Shown: positions 43,106-51,802 of the stretch, piece after piece
How positions within the stretch are numbered: the stretch's first letter is position 1
How the letters are laid out: every line of letters begins with the position of its first letter
Source of the DNA: Ferruginibacter sp050611725
GTDB lineage: Bacteria; Bacteroidota; Bacteroidia; Chitinophagales; Chitinophagaceae
Direction: 5' to 3'
Length of the DNA stretch: 64,000 nucleotides
Assembly (NCBI RefSeq): GCF_050611725.1
Contig: NZ_JBODJB010000001.1
Coordinates: 1,674,001-1,738,000, forward strand
Made by a program: the position numbers and the translations under genes
Notes under the pieces: model-generated
Databases searched by the model: none
The model's input: only the letters and a program-made list of their open reading frames with translations
Told to the model about the DNA's origin: nothing

Positions 43106-43140
43106 AAAAAAGTGAGTAATTAAAATACTCACTTTTTTAT
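43106..43140 (+). terminator. Terminator of the purine operon
   Basis: AAAAAGTGAGTA/TACTCACTTTTT, 13 pairs, AT loop, T-run. Confidence 0.9.
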
Positions 43141-43156
43141 ATACTACTATGAAAGG

Positions 43157-43978
43157 TTACAGGTATTTCTCAGCCAGTGCTTGTGTGAAAATTTTGTAGT
43201 ATTCAATAGCTTCGGTAAAACGTCCTTCTTTAACTAAAGCTACTGAAGGTCTGATCATGCGGTGGAACATATAATCATAAATTTCATTCTTGTTATCACA
43301 AGCGTTAATTGCATTCACAATTTGTGGTCCGTAAATTTTGTAATCGCTGATCAACGAAATTGAATTTTCATTTTTTAACATATGCTCATCTCTTAGAAAA
43401 CGAAGAGCAGTTAACTCAGTACAATTGTCAGCCATTTTTTTGTGTTCTACACAGGCTGTTGTGAGAAAACAGCCACCTGAACCCGAACTTGTTGTGGTAG
43501 GGTAAGGTATCTTTACCAGCGGTTCATCATTTTTATCTACAATATTAAAGTATGAATATTTTTTCCCAATCAATTTCATTTTCTTTGGAAAATTCTTTGG
43601 TAATTTATAGTCGCCGGAAACCTTTTTGTCAAACTTTGTTTTTATTTCCCAAATGCTTTCATCTTTATTTGTAAGTGTAGATTCTTTGGCTATATAATTG
43701 AACTCGGCACCCTTAGTAGGTGTTGCTATATTGGTTGTTTCGAAATAGGCTATTTTTAATATTATGCGCTTTTGTTCATCCGTAGCTGTTTTAAGATAAT
43801 CAATACACATGTGGTCAATAGACAATTCATAATACGTTTGCCCTGCTACACCTGTATCTAATTTAGTTTTATAAATTGTTGGTGTACTAGAGGGGTTATT
43901 GCTGAAAACTGCTTTCGGTAAACCTGCTGCAGCTATCATAGCTAAGCTACTTTTTGTGAGAAAATTTCTTCTATTCAT
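43157..43978 (-). CDS. Tat-exported CFI-box protein, copy 1
   Basis: A 273-residue protein with an N-terminal twin-arginine signal (MNRRNFLTKSSLAMIAAAGL, cleavage near residue 26). The C-terminal part has CFLTTACVEHKKMADNCTEL followed by LRFLRDEHML, the CFI-box C-terminal domain with conserved cysteines, and a helical end (YDYMFHRMIRPSVALVKEGR). The middle domain (about 40-150) is beta-rich without a family I know. The neighbouring gene is a clear paralogue. Function unknown. Confidence 0.8.
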   Translation of the reverse strand: MNRRNFLTKSSLAMIAAAGLPKAVFSNNPSSTPTIYKTKLDTGVAGQTYYELSIDHMCIDYLKTATDEQKRIILKIAYFETTNIATPTKGAEFNYIAKESTLTNKDESIWEIKTKFDKKVSGDYKLPKNFPKKMKLIGKKYSYFNIVDKNDEPLVKIPYPTTTSSGSGGCFLTTACVEHKKMADNCTELTALRFLRDEHMLKNENSISLISDYKIYGPQIVNAINACDNKNEIYDYMFHRMIRPSVALVKEGRFTEAIEYYKIFTQALAEKYL

Positions 43979-44002
43979 TTTGGTACCGGGTCAAGTATAA
44001 GG

Positions 44003-44830
44003 TTATAGATATTTTTTTGTCAAACCCACTACAAAATCTTTGTAATAGGCAGTTGCTTCAGCATAACGTTTTTCCTTGATCATTTTTACAGAAGGTTCAA
44101 CCAAATGCTCAAACATATAATTGTATATTTCTGCTTTATTATCAAATCCATTGATCGTATCAATGATCTTCGGTCCGATGGTTTTATAATCTGCAACAAG
44201 TAGTGCACCTTCCGTATCTTGCTTCATATAATTGTCTCTTAAAAAGCGAAGTGTATTTAACTCATCGCAATCATCTGCCAATTGTCTGTGTTGTACACAA
44301 GCTGTAGTCAAAAAACAATCCCCATAATCGTCGTCACCTGTGCTAGGTGTTGAGTAGTACGATAAGTTTGCAACTTCATTTCCTTTTCTATCATGAATTT
44401 TAAACCAGTTGTATTTAATGCCTGTTAATTTCATTTCTTTCGACAATTTTTTCCCTAGTTGATTATCGCCTGATACCAACTTATCAAACTTTGTGGTAAT
44501 TGTCCATGTTAATTTCCCGTCTATCTGAGATTCTGAAGCAGTCTGAACAATGTAATTGAATTCCGCTGTCTTGTCAGGTTTGGTAAGGTCTGTCGTATTG
44601 TAATGATTTATTTTAACAACAACGATCTTTTCGTCATCCTTGGCCGTGGAGAGATAAGTAAAACCGAGATGATCGAGTTGTAACTCATATCCGGTTTGGT
44701 CTGCTACATTTGGTTTAAGGTAGCTCTTGTAAATTATTTTTGTATTTGCTTGTTTTGCAATTGCTTTTGGTAAGCCTGCTGCAGCTAATAAAGCCAGACT
44801 GCTTTTCGAAAGAAAGTTTCTTCTGTTCAT
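44003..44830 (-). CDS. Tat-exported CFI-box protein, copy 2
   Basis: A 275-residue paralogue of the preceding entry, 24 bases upstream of it on the same strand: MNRRNFLSKSSLALLAAAGL twin-arginine signal, middle domain with the same KFDKLVSGDNQLGKKLSKEM segment, CFLTTACVQHRQLADDCDEL motif and the same helical end. I place the start at ATG 44830; an upstream ATG at 44875 would put 15 residues before the Tat motif. The pair is a tandem duplication that has diverged well beyond recent copying. Confidence 0.8.
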   Translation of the reverse strand: MNRRNFLSKSSLALLAAAGLPKAIAKQANTKIIYKSYLKPNVADQTGYELQLDHLGFTYLSTAKDDEKIVVVKINHYNTTDLTKPDKTAEFNYIVQTASESQIDGKLTWTITTKFDKLVSGDNQLGKKLSKEMKLTGIKYNWFKIHDRKGNEVANLSYYSTPSTGDDDYGDCFLTTACVQHRQLADDCDELNTLRFLRDNYMKQDTEGALLVADYKTIGPKIIDTINGFDNKAEIYNYMFEHLVEPSVKMIKEKRYAEATAYYKDFVVGLTKKYL

Positions 44831-44867
44831 ATTTGTAGTTTGGATAAAGTTACAATGCCATAAACTA

Positions 44868-44899
44868 AAAAGCAATACCCAATGGCGGGTATTGCTTTT
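44868..44899 (-). terminator. Terminator after the GH13 gene
   Basis: Thirteen-base perfect stem AAAAGCAATACCC/GGGTATTGCTTTT with a 6-base loop and T-run on the minus strand. Confidence 0.88.
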
Positions 44900-44926
44900 A
44901 ACTAAAATATTTTATTATTATCTTAT

Positions 44927-46258
44927 TCAGTATTCATAAACAGCATATCCCCATGGCTCCATTTTCCATTTTTTACTACTGAGAGTTTCTGTTGAACCCA
45001 TAAAAATATTATTTGCAGTGCCGTGCAGAGTTTTATCTTTTATGGTAATGTTTTGTTCGGTTGCAGAAAAATTCAGGATTACCAATATTTTTTTACCAGC
45101 TTTTTCTCTTACAAAAGCGTATACCGCTTTGTCATTGCCAACGCTAATTTTTTTGAAAGATGCGTTTGGTGCTAAAGCAATATTTCTTTTTCTAAGTTCA
45201 AGCAATGTCTGATAAAATTTTGCTCTTTTATATTTACCCCATTCCATTGGGTCTTTATCAAAAAACTTCAACGGTCTTAACACAGGCTCTTCCTGTCCGC
45301 CATAGATCAGCGGAACAGTCTTTGCCATTGTTTGTGTAAGCACTGCAAAAGGAGCATGAACAGCACCCGGGAAAGTTTCATAATCTGCCTTGTTCCATGA
45401 ATTTTCATCATGGTTGCTGGTGAAATACATTTGAATGGTATTAGCCGGATATCTTTTTTCAGTTTGCTTTCTTATGCTATCAATGGCCCATGCGTTCAAA
45501 GTACCTTTAGCAATTTTCTCCATCACATGAAACATATGCCATGGGTATACTGCATCAAAACCGCTCTTTGGTAGGTAGGAGCTATCTCCCTCAGCAAGCA
45601 TGAAAACATTTTTGATCTTTTTTAATTGCGGAATACATTTTTTCCAGAAATTACCCGAAATATTCCACGCCACATCAACTCTGTACCCGTCAATATCAGT
45701 TTTTTTGATCCAGTATTTCATCGCTGCAATCATACTGTCTTGCATTTCTGAATTTTTATAATTCAATTGTTTGGTGTCTGTCCAGTCAAACATGGACGCA
45801 GGTTTCCCGGTACTGTCTTTAACAAAAAAATCAGGGTGGCTGTCAAGCCATGGATGATCGCAACCGGTATGATTTGGCACCCAGTCAATGATCACTTTCA
45901 TGCCAAGTTTATGAATTTTCTTTACAACATTCTTAAAATCTTCCATTGTGCCGTATTCCGGATTAACCGTGTTATAATTGGCAACAGCATAATAGCTTCC
46001 AAGCGACCCTTTTCTATCTACCACACTGATTGGGTTAATAGGCATGAACCAAATAGTTTGTACACCCATTTTCTTAATTCTGTCGAGATGTTTGGCAAAT
46101 GCATTCAATGTGCCTTCTTCAGTAAACTGACGAATATTTACTTCATAAATATTACCCTGCATGATCCAGGCAGGATGCCCGTCGATTTTTTGGTTCTGAC
46201 AAAAAACAATAGAAAAAACAAAAAATTGTAAAAAAAGAAATGAGAAGATTTTTTTCAT
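44927..46258 (-). CDS. Secreted GH13 alpha-amylase-family enzyme
   Basis: A 443-residue glycoside hydrolase with a signal peptide (to about residue 20). The barrel motifs are intact: VIIDWVPNHTG (region I), nucleophile D195 in DGYRVDVAWN, acid/base E223 in FMLAEGDS, and transition-state aspartate D284 in FTSNHDENSW. The C-terminal domain (from about 375) is a beta sandwich. It should act on starch-like or short alpha-glucans in the periplasm or outside; exact specificity is not readable. No sus genes nearby. Confidence 0.92.
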   Translation of the reverse strand: MKKIFSFLFLQFFVFSIVFCQNQKIDGHPAWIMQGNIYEVNIRQFTEEGTLNAFAKHLDRIKKMGVQTIWFMPINPISVVDRKGSLGSYYAVANYNTVNPEYGTMEDFKNVVKKIHKLGMKVIIDWVPNHTGCDHPWLDSHPDFFVKDSTGKPASMFDWTDTKQLNYKNSEMQDSMIAAMKYWIKKTDIDGYRVDVAWNISGNFWKKCIPQLKKIKNVFMLAEGDSSYLPKSGFDAVYPWHMFHVMEKIAKGTLNAWAIDSIRKQTEKRYPANTIQMYFTSNHDENSWNKADYETFPGAVHAPFAVLTQTMAKTVPLIYGGQEEPVLRPLKFFDKDPMEWGKYKRAKFYQTLLELRKRNIALAPNASFKKISVGNDKAVYAFVREKAGKKILVILNFSATEQNITIKDKTLHGTANNIFMGSTETLSSKKWKMEPWGYAVYEY

Positions 46259-46395
46259 TTGACAAAATTTATATATTGAAAATGCAGCAACGCCATTAGA
46301 AATAAAAGTAACTAAAAATTAGCCCACTTTTTTTGAATGCGTACTTTTTGGTACACTCGTATTGTATTAAAATTATTCTTACTGTCTGGATCAAC

Positions 46396-46468
46396 TTTGT
46401 GGATTACTCAAAAGAAATCCACAAATGCGCTTAAAATATGCCAAAATCTGTGAAAAATCTGTGCATAA
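46396..46468. promoter_or_regulatory. DnaA-box-like cluster upstream of smc
   Basis: TTTGTGGATT (46396-46405) and AATCCACAAA (46416-46425) are perfect inverted repeats resembling DnaA boxes; AAATCTGTG occurs twice 11 bases apart (46444-46463); TGTGCATAA (46460-46468) matches the DnaA consensus TTATNCACA in complement. The meaning is uncertain: regulation of smc or a replication-linked site. Confidence 0.4.
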
Positions 46469-46497
46469 CCTTGGCTAAATAGTGCATACTTTCAAAA

Positions 46498-46526
46498 CCT
46501 CATTATGAGGCATTCAACTATATTTG
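46498..46526 (+). promoter_or_regulatory. Promoter region of smc with palindrome
   Basis: TATATTTG at 46519-46526 is an exact -7 match 27 bases before the GTG start. CCTCATTATGAGG (46498-46510) is a perfect palindrome in the -33 position, a possible operator; no TTG is present there. Confidence 0.45.
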
Positions 46527-46553
46527 CTGCCTTACTTTAAAAATTAGAAAACT

Positions 46554-49500
46554 GTGCGTTTAAAGAGTTTAGAAATCAAAGGATTTAAAAGTTTTGCCGA
46601 TAAAACTGTGCTCAATTTCGACGAAGGAATCACCGGTGTTATCGGGCCAAATGGCTGTGGTAAAAGTAATATTATTGATAGTATTCGTTGGGTAATTGGA
46701 GAACACAAGATCAGTAATCTTCGTAGTGAAAACCTTGAAAGTCTGGTGTTTAACGGAAGTAAAACCCGTAGTGCCAGCGGATTGGCGGAAGTGAGTCTTA
46801 CATTTGAAAATACAAAGAACCTGTTACCTACAGAATTCAATACTGTAACCGTAACCCGTAAATACTACAAGAACGGTGAGAGTGAATATCGTTTGAACGA
46901 TGTTGCCTGCCGATTGAAAGACATCCACAATCTTTTTATGGATACCGGTGTTAGTACCGATAGCTATGCCATTATTGAATTGGGAATGGTAGATGATATC
47001 ATCAAGGATAAAGAGAATAGCCGTCGTAAAATGCTGGAACAAGCAGCGGGTATTACCATTTACAAAACAAGAAAGAAAGAAGCTAAATTAAAATTAGATG
47101 CTACTGAACAGGATCTGGCACGTATTGAAGATCTCCTTTTTGAAATAAACAATCAGCTTAAAAGTTTAGAAAGCCAAGCTAAAAAAGCCGAGAAATATTT
47201 CGAAATAAAAAAAGAATACAAAGAAGTTAGCATTGAATTAGCGAAAGCTGCTTTGGAAGGATTCAATATCACTTACAAAGACCTGAACCATAAACAACAG
47301 GAAGAAGTTGATAGAAGAATAGAACTTGAAACAGCTATTGCAAAAGAGGAAGCTGCATTGGAGCAGGAAAAATTAGGTTTCATTGAAAAAGAAAAGGAAT
47401 TGCAACAAATGCAACATGCTTTCAATGAAATGCTGGATGCTGTTCGTAATAAAGAAAATGATAAGAGTTTAAGTGCTCAACGTTTGCAATATTTGAAAGA
47501 AAGAGAAACTAGTTTGAATGATTTCTTACAAAAAGCAAGCGGACAATTACAAGGGCTAGATGAAAGCATACAATTTACTTCTAACCAGATCAACGAAGAT
47601 GAAATTAAGTTGGCTGAGTTTGAAGGCAAATTAGAAGAGCTTAAAAATGCAGTAGAAGATAAGCGTAGAGTGTTTGATGAAAAACGCAGCAGCATTGATG
47701 AATTACGCAGAGAAAATCAAGCCATTCAACGCAATCAATTTGAAGCAGAGAAAAAAGTAGCGGTTGCAGATACATCTATTCAAAATTTGCAACGCACCAT
47801 TGCTCAGATACAGGATGAAAAGGCACAGCGTCAGGCACAGTTACAACAATTAGAGGCTGAACGTAAAATAAAAGCCGAAGAACTAGAACAAAAGAAAGTA
47901 GATCTGCAACAATTGCAAGATCATCATGAGTTCACTAAAGAGCAGATCTTCCAAACACAAAGCATGTTGGAAGGTTTGAGAAATGAATTAGCAGACGAAA
48001 GCAGAAAATTAGATAGTAAGAAGAATGAGCATGATCTTCTAAAAAGTTTGATAGATTCAATGGAAGGTTATCCTGAGAGCGTTAAATTCTTACATAAAAA
48101 TGCAAACTGGAATCATGAAGCACCTTTGCTGAGTGATATCATTTATGTGAAAGAAGAATACAGAGCTGCAGTTGAAAATGTATTGGAACCATACCTGAAT
48201 TATTATGTTGTAAATAATCTGGAAGAAGGTTTACAGGCCATTCATTTGCTGGATGATAATAAAAAAGGAAAAGCAAATTTTTTCTTGCAAGACAAATTCA
48301 CTGATTTTGAAAGTCATCATCAGCCGGAAGGAACAATACCTGCATTGAGTGTTGTTGAAATAGACGGAAAGTATTCAAATCTTGCCAAGCATTTGTTAGG
48401 TAATGTTTTTATTGCTGAAAATGAAGATGCATTGCGTAACAGTAATGGGTCAGTTGTGTTGGAGAGATCAGGTAAATATGTAAAAGGCAAATATTCCCTT
48501 ACCGGTGGTAGCGTTGGTTTGTTTGAAGGGAAGAAGATCGGTAGAGCCAAAAATTTAGAAAAATTAATTGAAGAAATCACTGCACAGGAAATTGTTGTAA
48601 ATGGCTTGAAAGAAACCATTCAGGCTCGTCACAACGAAGTAATCGCTTTTAACGAACAGTTGAAAGAAAATGCGATCAAACAAACGCAGCAGGATATCAA
48701 TAATTTGACAAATCATGTTTTCTCTCTTCAAAATAAAATTGAAAATCTTCATCATTTAGAAGAGACAAGTACACAAAGGGTTGATGATCTTCAGGAACAA
48801 TTACAAAACAATCATGATGCTATTGCAAGCACAAGAGATGAGTTGGATAAATGTAATACTCAATTAGAAGAGCTCAGTAATAGAATGCAATTGGTTGAAC
48901 AAGATTATGCAACAGCTGAACAGGAGTATAATTTTGCTACTGCAACTTTCAATGAGAGTAATTTGCAGTTCACCAAACAACAAAGCAAAGTTGTTTCTTT
49001 AAAACAAGAGTTTGAATTTAAGAACAATCAGTTGAACGATCTTAAAGTTCAAATAGAAAACAGCAATACTCAATTGTTAGAAGCTGCTTCAAGTATTACA
49101 GAAACTGCTGTTGCTTTGGAAGAATTGGAAACAATGGTGATTGCCATGTTGCAAAACAAAGAATCGGAAGAAAAGAAATTGAACGAGGCTGATCAGGCAT
49201 ATTATAACCTCCGTAATATTTTAGCAGAGAAAGAAAGTGAATTGAGGCACAAACAAAAATCCAAAGAGGGTATTGATACGTTATTGAATGAGATCAAGGA
49301 TAAATTGACCGACCTTAAACTGCAACTGGCAGGAATGAAAGAACGTTTGAATGTTGAGTTTAAAGTTGATCTGGATGCTATCATTGATGAACCTCGTACT
49401 GGTGATGTTCCTTTAGAAGAATTACAGGAAAAGAATGAAAGAATGCGTAAGCGTTTGGAAAATATCGGAGAAGTAAATCCAACAGCGATCGAAGCTTATA

Positions 49501-50069
49501 CTGAAATGAAAAAACGTTATGAGTTCATTCTCGAACAAAAGAATGATCTTGTAACTGCAAAAGATAGTTTATTGCAAACCATTCAGGAGGTAGAAGCTAC
49601 GGCAAACCAGCAGTTCTTGGATACGTTTAATCAAGTAAGAGAAAACTTCCAGAAAGTATTTAAGGCATTGTTTACTGAAGATGATACTGCTGATATGGTG
49701 TTAGTTGATCCTGAAAATTTAGCAGATACCGGTATAGATATTGTAGCTAAACCTAAGGGTAAACGTCCATCTTCTATCGGACAGTTAAGTGGAGGAGAAA
49801 AAACATTAACAGCTACAGCCTTATTATTTGCTATATATTTGATAAAGCCGGCGCCATTTTGTATTTTAGATGAGGTAGATGCTCCGTTGGATGATGCCAA
49901 TGTGGGCAAATTCACTCAAATGATTAAAAAGTTCAGCGAAAATTCGCAGTTCATTATTGTTACACACAATAAAATGACCATGAGTGCTGTAGATGTTATT
50001 TATGGTGTAACCATGCAGGAGGCCGGGGTAAGCAAATTAGTACCTGTTGATTTTAGAAGTTTGAATTAA
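46554..50069 (+). CDS. smc: Chromosome segregation ATPase SMC
   Basis: Condensin-like SMC protein, 1171 residues. The N-terminal head has Walker A GPNGCGKSN (31-39); two long coiled-coil arms (about 165-500 and 665-1000) flank the hinge (about 505-660: YPESVKFLHK, DIIYVKEEYRAAVENVLEPY, LTGGSVGLFEGKKIG); the C-terminal head has signature LSGGEKTLTA (about 1078) and Walker B CILDEVDAPLDD. The start codon is GTG. A small membrane protein gene follows after 4 bases. Confidence 0.97.
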   Translation: MRLKSLEIKGFKSFADKTVLNFDEGITGVIGPNGCGKSNIIDSIRWVIGEHKISNLRSENLESLVFNGSKTRSASGLAEVSLTFENTKNLLPTEFNTVTVTRKYYKNGESEYRLNDVACRLKDIHNLFMDTGVSTDSYAIIELGMVDDIIKDKENSRRKMLEQAAGITIYKTRKKEAKLKLDATEQDLARIEDLLFEINNQLKSLESQAKKAEKYFEIKKEYKEVSIELAKAALEGFNITYKDLNHKQQEEVDRRIELETAIAKEEAALEQEKLGFIEKEKELQQMQHAFNEMLDAVRNKENDKSLSAQRLQYLKERETSLNDFLQKASGQLQGLDESIQFTSNQINEDEIKLAEFEGKLEELKNAVEDKRRVFDEKRSSIDELRRENQAIQRNQFEAEKKVAVADTSIQNLQRTIAQIQDEKAQRQAQLQQLEAERKIKAEELEQKKVDLQQLQDHHEFTKEQIFQTQSMLEGLRNELADESRKLDSKKNEHDLLKSLIDSMEGYPESVKFLHKNANWNHEAPLLSDIIYVKEEYRAAVENVLEPYLNYYVVNNLEEGLQAIHLLDDNKKGKANFFLQDKFTDFESHHQPEGTIPALSVVEIDGKYSNLAKHLLGNVFIAENEDALRNSNGSVVLERSGKYVKGKYSLTGGSVGLFEGKKIGRAKNLEKLIEEITAQEIVVNGLKETIQARHNEVIAFNEQLKENAIKQTQQDINNLTNHVFSLQNKIENLHHLEETSTQRVDDLQEQLQNNHDAIASTRDELDKCNTQLEELSNRMQLVEQDYATAEQEYNFATATFNESNLQFTKQQSKVVSLKQEFEFKNNQLNDLKVQIENSNTQLLEAASSITETAVALEELETMVIAMLQNKESEEKKLNEADQAYYNLRNILAEKESELRHKQKSKEGIDTLLNEIKDKLTDLKLQLAGMKERLNVEFKVDLDAIIDEPRTGDVPLEELQEKNERMRKRLENIGEVNPTAIEAYTEMKKRYEFILEQKNDLVTAKDSLLQTIQEVEATANQQFLDTFNQVRENFQKVFKALFTEDDTADMVLVDPENLADTGIDIVAKPKGKRPSSIGQLSGGEKTLTATALLFAIYLIKPAPFCILDEVDAPLDDANVGKFTQMIKKFSENSQFIIVTHNKMTMSAVDVIYGVTMQEAGVSKLVPVDFRSLN

Positions 50070-50073
50070 ACGT

Positions 50074-50337
50074 ATGCTTGTATATCTCATATCATTTATT
50101 ACCGGAGCCGTAGTTGGCTATATTGGCAGTAAACTATTTCCCGGTCAGGGTTGGGGGGTGATTGCCAATACAATTGTTGGTGCAGTTGGAGGTTATATAG
50201 GGAACGCTTATTTAGCGCCATTTTTTCATAGCTTCGAAAATGTTTATTTAGAAAATGCAGTACCGGCCGCAATTGGGGGCACAATGTTATTGTTGGTAGT
50301 AATGTTTGCTTTTAATCATGATACTGGTGGAGATTAG
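50074..50337 (+). CDS. GlsB/YeaQ/YmgE-like small membrane protein
   Basis: An 87-residue protein with three hydrophobic helices and the glycine-rich pattern of transglycosylase-associated stress proteins (ITGAVVGYIGSKLFPGQGWG, NTIVGAVGGYIGNAYL). Members are induced by stress in other bacteria; mechanism unknown. It lies 4 bases behind smc and is closed by a terminator, so it is likely the last gene of that unit. Confidence 0.82.
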   Translation: MLVYLISFITGAVVGYIGSKLFPGQGWGVIANTIVGAVGGYIGNAYLAPFFHSFENVYLENAVPAAIGGTMLLLVVMFAFNHDTGGD

Positions 50338-50355
50338 CAGCACCCTAACTTATTT

Positions 50356-50387
50356 AAAGGATGTTCAAATAACGAACATCCTTTTTT
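50356..50387 (+). terminator. Terminator after the smc unit
   Basis: AAAGGATGTTC/GAACATCCTTT, 11 perfect pairs, AAATAAC loop, T-run. Confidence 0.9.
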
Positions 50388-50404
50388 ATTTAAGCCCCTT
50401 ACTG

Positions 50405-50412
50405 TATTTTTG
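50405..50412 (+). promoter_or_regulatory. -7 element of holA, leaderless start
   Basis: TATTTTTG, exact TAnnTTTG. With the ATG at 50419, transcription would begin at or next to the start codon. An in-frame TTG at 50410 lies inside the element and so cannot be the true start. Confidence 0.6.
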
Positions 50413-50418
50413 AAAAAT

Positions 50419-51417
50419 ATGTCTGCAGAAAAAATTTTAAGTGATTGGAAGAAGAAGGTCTATAAGCCCGTTTACTGGCTTGAGGGAGAAGAAGATTTCT
50501 ACATTGATGAAGTGATCAATTTTGCAGAACATTCTATTCTGCCCGAAAGCGAAGCCGGGTTTAACTTATCTGTTTTTTATGGCAAAGATGCTGTATGGAG
50601 TGATGTGGTGAATGCCTGTATGCGTTATCCGATGTTTGCAGAAAAACAAGTAGTGTTGCTGAAAGAAGCTCAGCAAATGAGGGATATTGATAAGCTGGAG
50701 GGATATGTTGAAAATCCCTTGCACTCTACCATTTTTGTGGTTGGCTACAAAGAAAAGACCTTAGATAAACGAACAAAGTTTTATAAAACGATTCAGAAGA
50801 ACGGCGAAATTTTCTCTACAAAAAAAATAAGAGATTATGAGCTGCCTCCGTGGATAACGGAACATGTCAAATCGAAAGGGCTCACAATGTCACAAAAAGC
50901 AGTGATGCTATTGGCAGAGCACATAGGTACAGACTTAAGTCGTATTGTAAACGAGATAGAAAAAATTACAGTTAATTTAGGGCAACGTACAAGTATAACC
51001 GAAGATGATATTGAAAAGTTTGTAGGGGTAAGTAAAGAATACAATGCTTTTGAATTGCAAAATGCAGTTGGAAAGAAAGATCTGGCAAAAGCCATCCGTA
51101 TCATACAATTTTATGAAGCAAATCCAAAAGCGGCGCCGATACAATTAGTACTCCCATCTTTATACGGTTTTTTTAGTAAGTTGTATGTTTATTTTGGTAT
51201 GGCCGATAAGAGTGAAAATGCACTTCGTCCATTGTTTTACAATAATCCTTTTGCCGCAAAGGAAGCAATGGCTGCTGCAAAGTTGTATTCATACTCTGGA
51301 GTGGAGCATGCGTTGTTGTTGCTACATGAGTATAATCTGAAAAGCGTAGGGGTGAATGATAATGGTACCTCTGACGCTTCTTTATTGAAAGAACTGGTAG
51401 TAAAAATGATGAATTAA
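50419..51417 (+). CDS. holA: DNA polymerase III delta subunit
   Basis: Clamp-loader subunit that opens the sliding clamp. The 332-residue protein has the family start YKPVYWLEGEEDFYIDEVINFA, clamp-wrench region VVLLKEAQQMRDIDKLEGY, the AAA+-like lid segment LLAEHIGTDLSRIVNEIEKI and the collar domain (NAVGKKDLAKAIRIIQFYEANPKAAPIQLVLPSL pattern, about 225-330). ATG 50419 is chosen on the promoter position. It has diverged from proteobacterial HolA but the architecture is complete. Confidence 0.92.
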   Translation: MSAEKILSDWKKKVYKPVYWLEGEEDFYIDEVINFAEHSILPESEAGFNLSVFYGKDAVWSDVVNACMRYPMFAEKQVVLLKEAQQMRDIDKLEGYVENPLHSTIFVVGYKEKTLDKRTKFYKTIQKNGEIFSTKKIRDYELPPWITEHVKSKGLTMSQKAVMLLAEHIGTDLSRIVNEIEKITVNLGQRTSITEDDIEKFVGVSKEYNAFELQNAVGKKDLAKAIRIIQFYEANPKAAPIQLVLPSLYGFFSKLYVYFGMADKSENALRPLFYNNPFAAKEAMAAAKLYSYSGVEHALLLLHEYNLKSVGVNDNGTSDASLLKELVVKMMN

Positions 51418-51430
51418 AATTAAAATAAAT

Positions 51431-51802
51431 ATGCTTGATAAAATAAGAGAACAATCTGCCAAAGCAAAAAATTATCCTGATCTGGTATCAAAACTAATAG
51501 AGATTGGTGTCGAATCATATACGGTGGAAGTATCAACCGGCATTATATTGTATCGTTTTGCGAACGGCATGAATGCTATACATCAGCAAGATAAAGTTGC
51601 AAGAAAAACAGAAGATTTATTCAGCACCGAATTAACCGTAAAGGCTATAAGAGATAATCAGCAAGGCAAAACTACTTTTCCGGTATTTATGGATGGCATT
51701 GCAAAAGCAGGGGTACAGTTTTATGAAGCAACCTTAGTTGGTGTTAAACGTGTAACCTATATTGGTGTTGGAGGCAGTTATGAAGAAAACATCCCTATAT
51801 AG
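51431..51802 (+). CDS. DUF1398 family protein
   Basis: A 123-residue cytoplasmic protein with the DUF1398 pattern: NYPDLVSKLIEIGVESYTVEVSTG, a central TVKAIRDNQQGKTTFPVFMDGIAKAGV and closing VKRVTYIGVGGSYEENIPI. The role of the family is unknown, although some members are mislabelled phage envelope proteins. It begins 13 bases after holA and converges on ribF, overlapping it by 8 bases. Confidence 0.85.
   Translation: MLDKIREQSAKAKNYPDLVSKLIEIGVESYTVEVSTGIILYRFANGMNAIHQQDKVARKTEDLFSTELTVKAIRDNQQGKTTFPVFMDGIAKAGVQFYEATLVGVKRVTYIGVGGSYEENIPI

Noticed and set aside
51431..51802. Phage envelope protein
   Set aside because: DUF1398 proteins are sometimes so labelled, but there is no other phage gene around.
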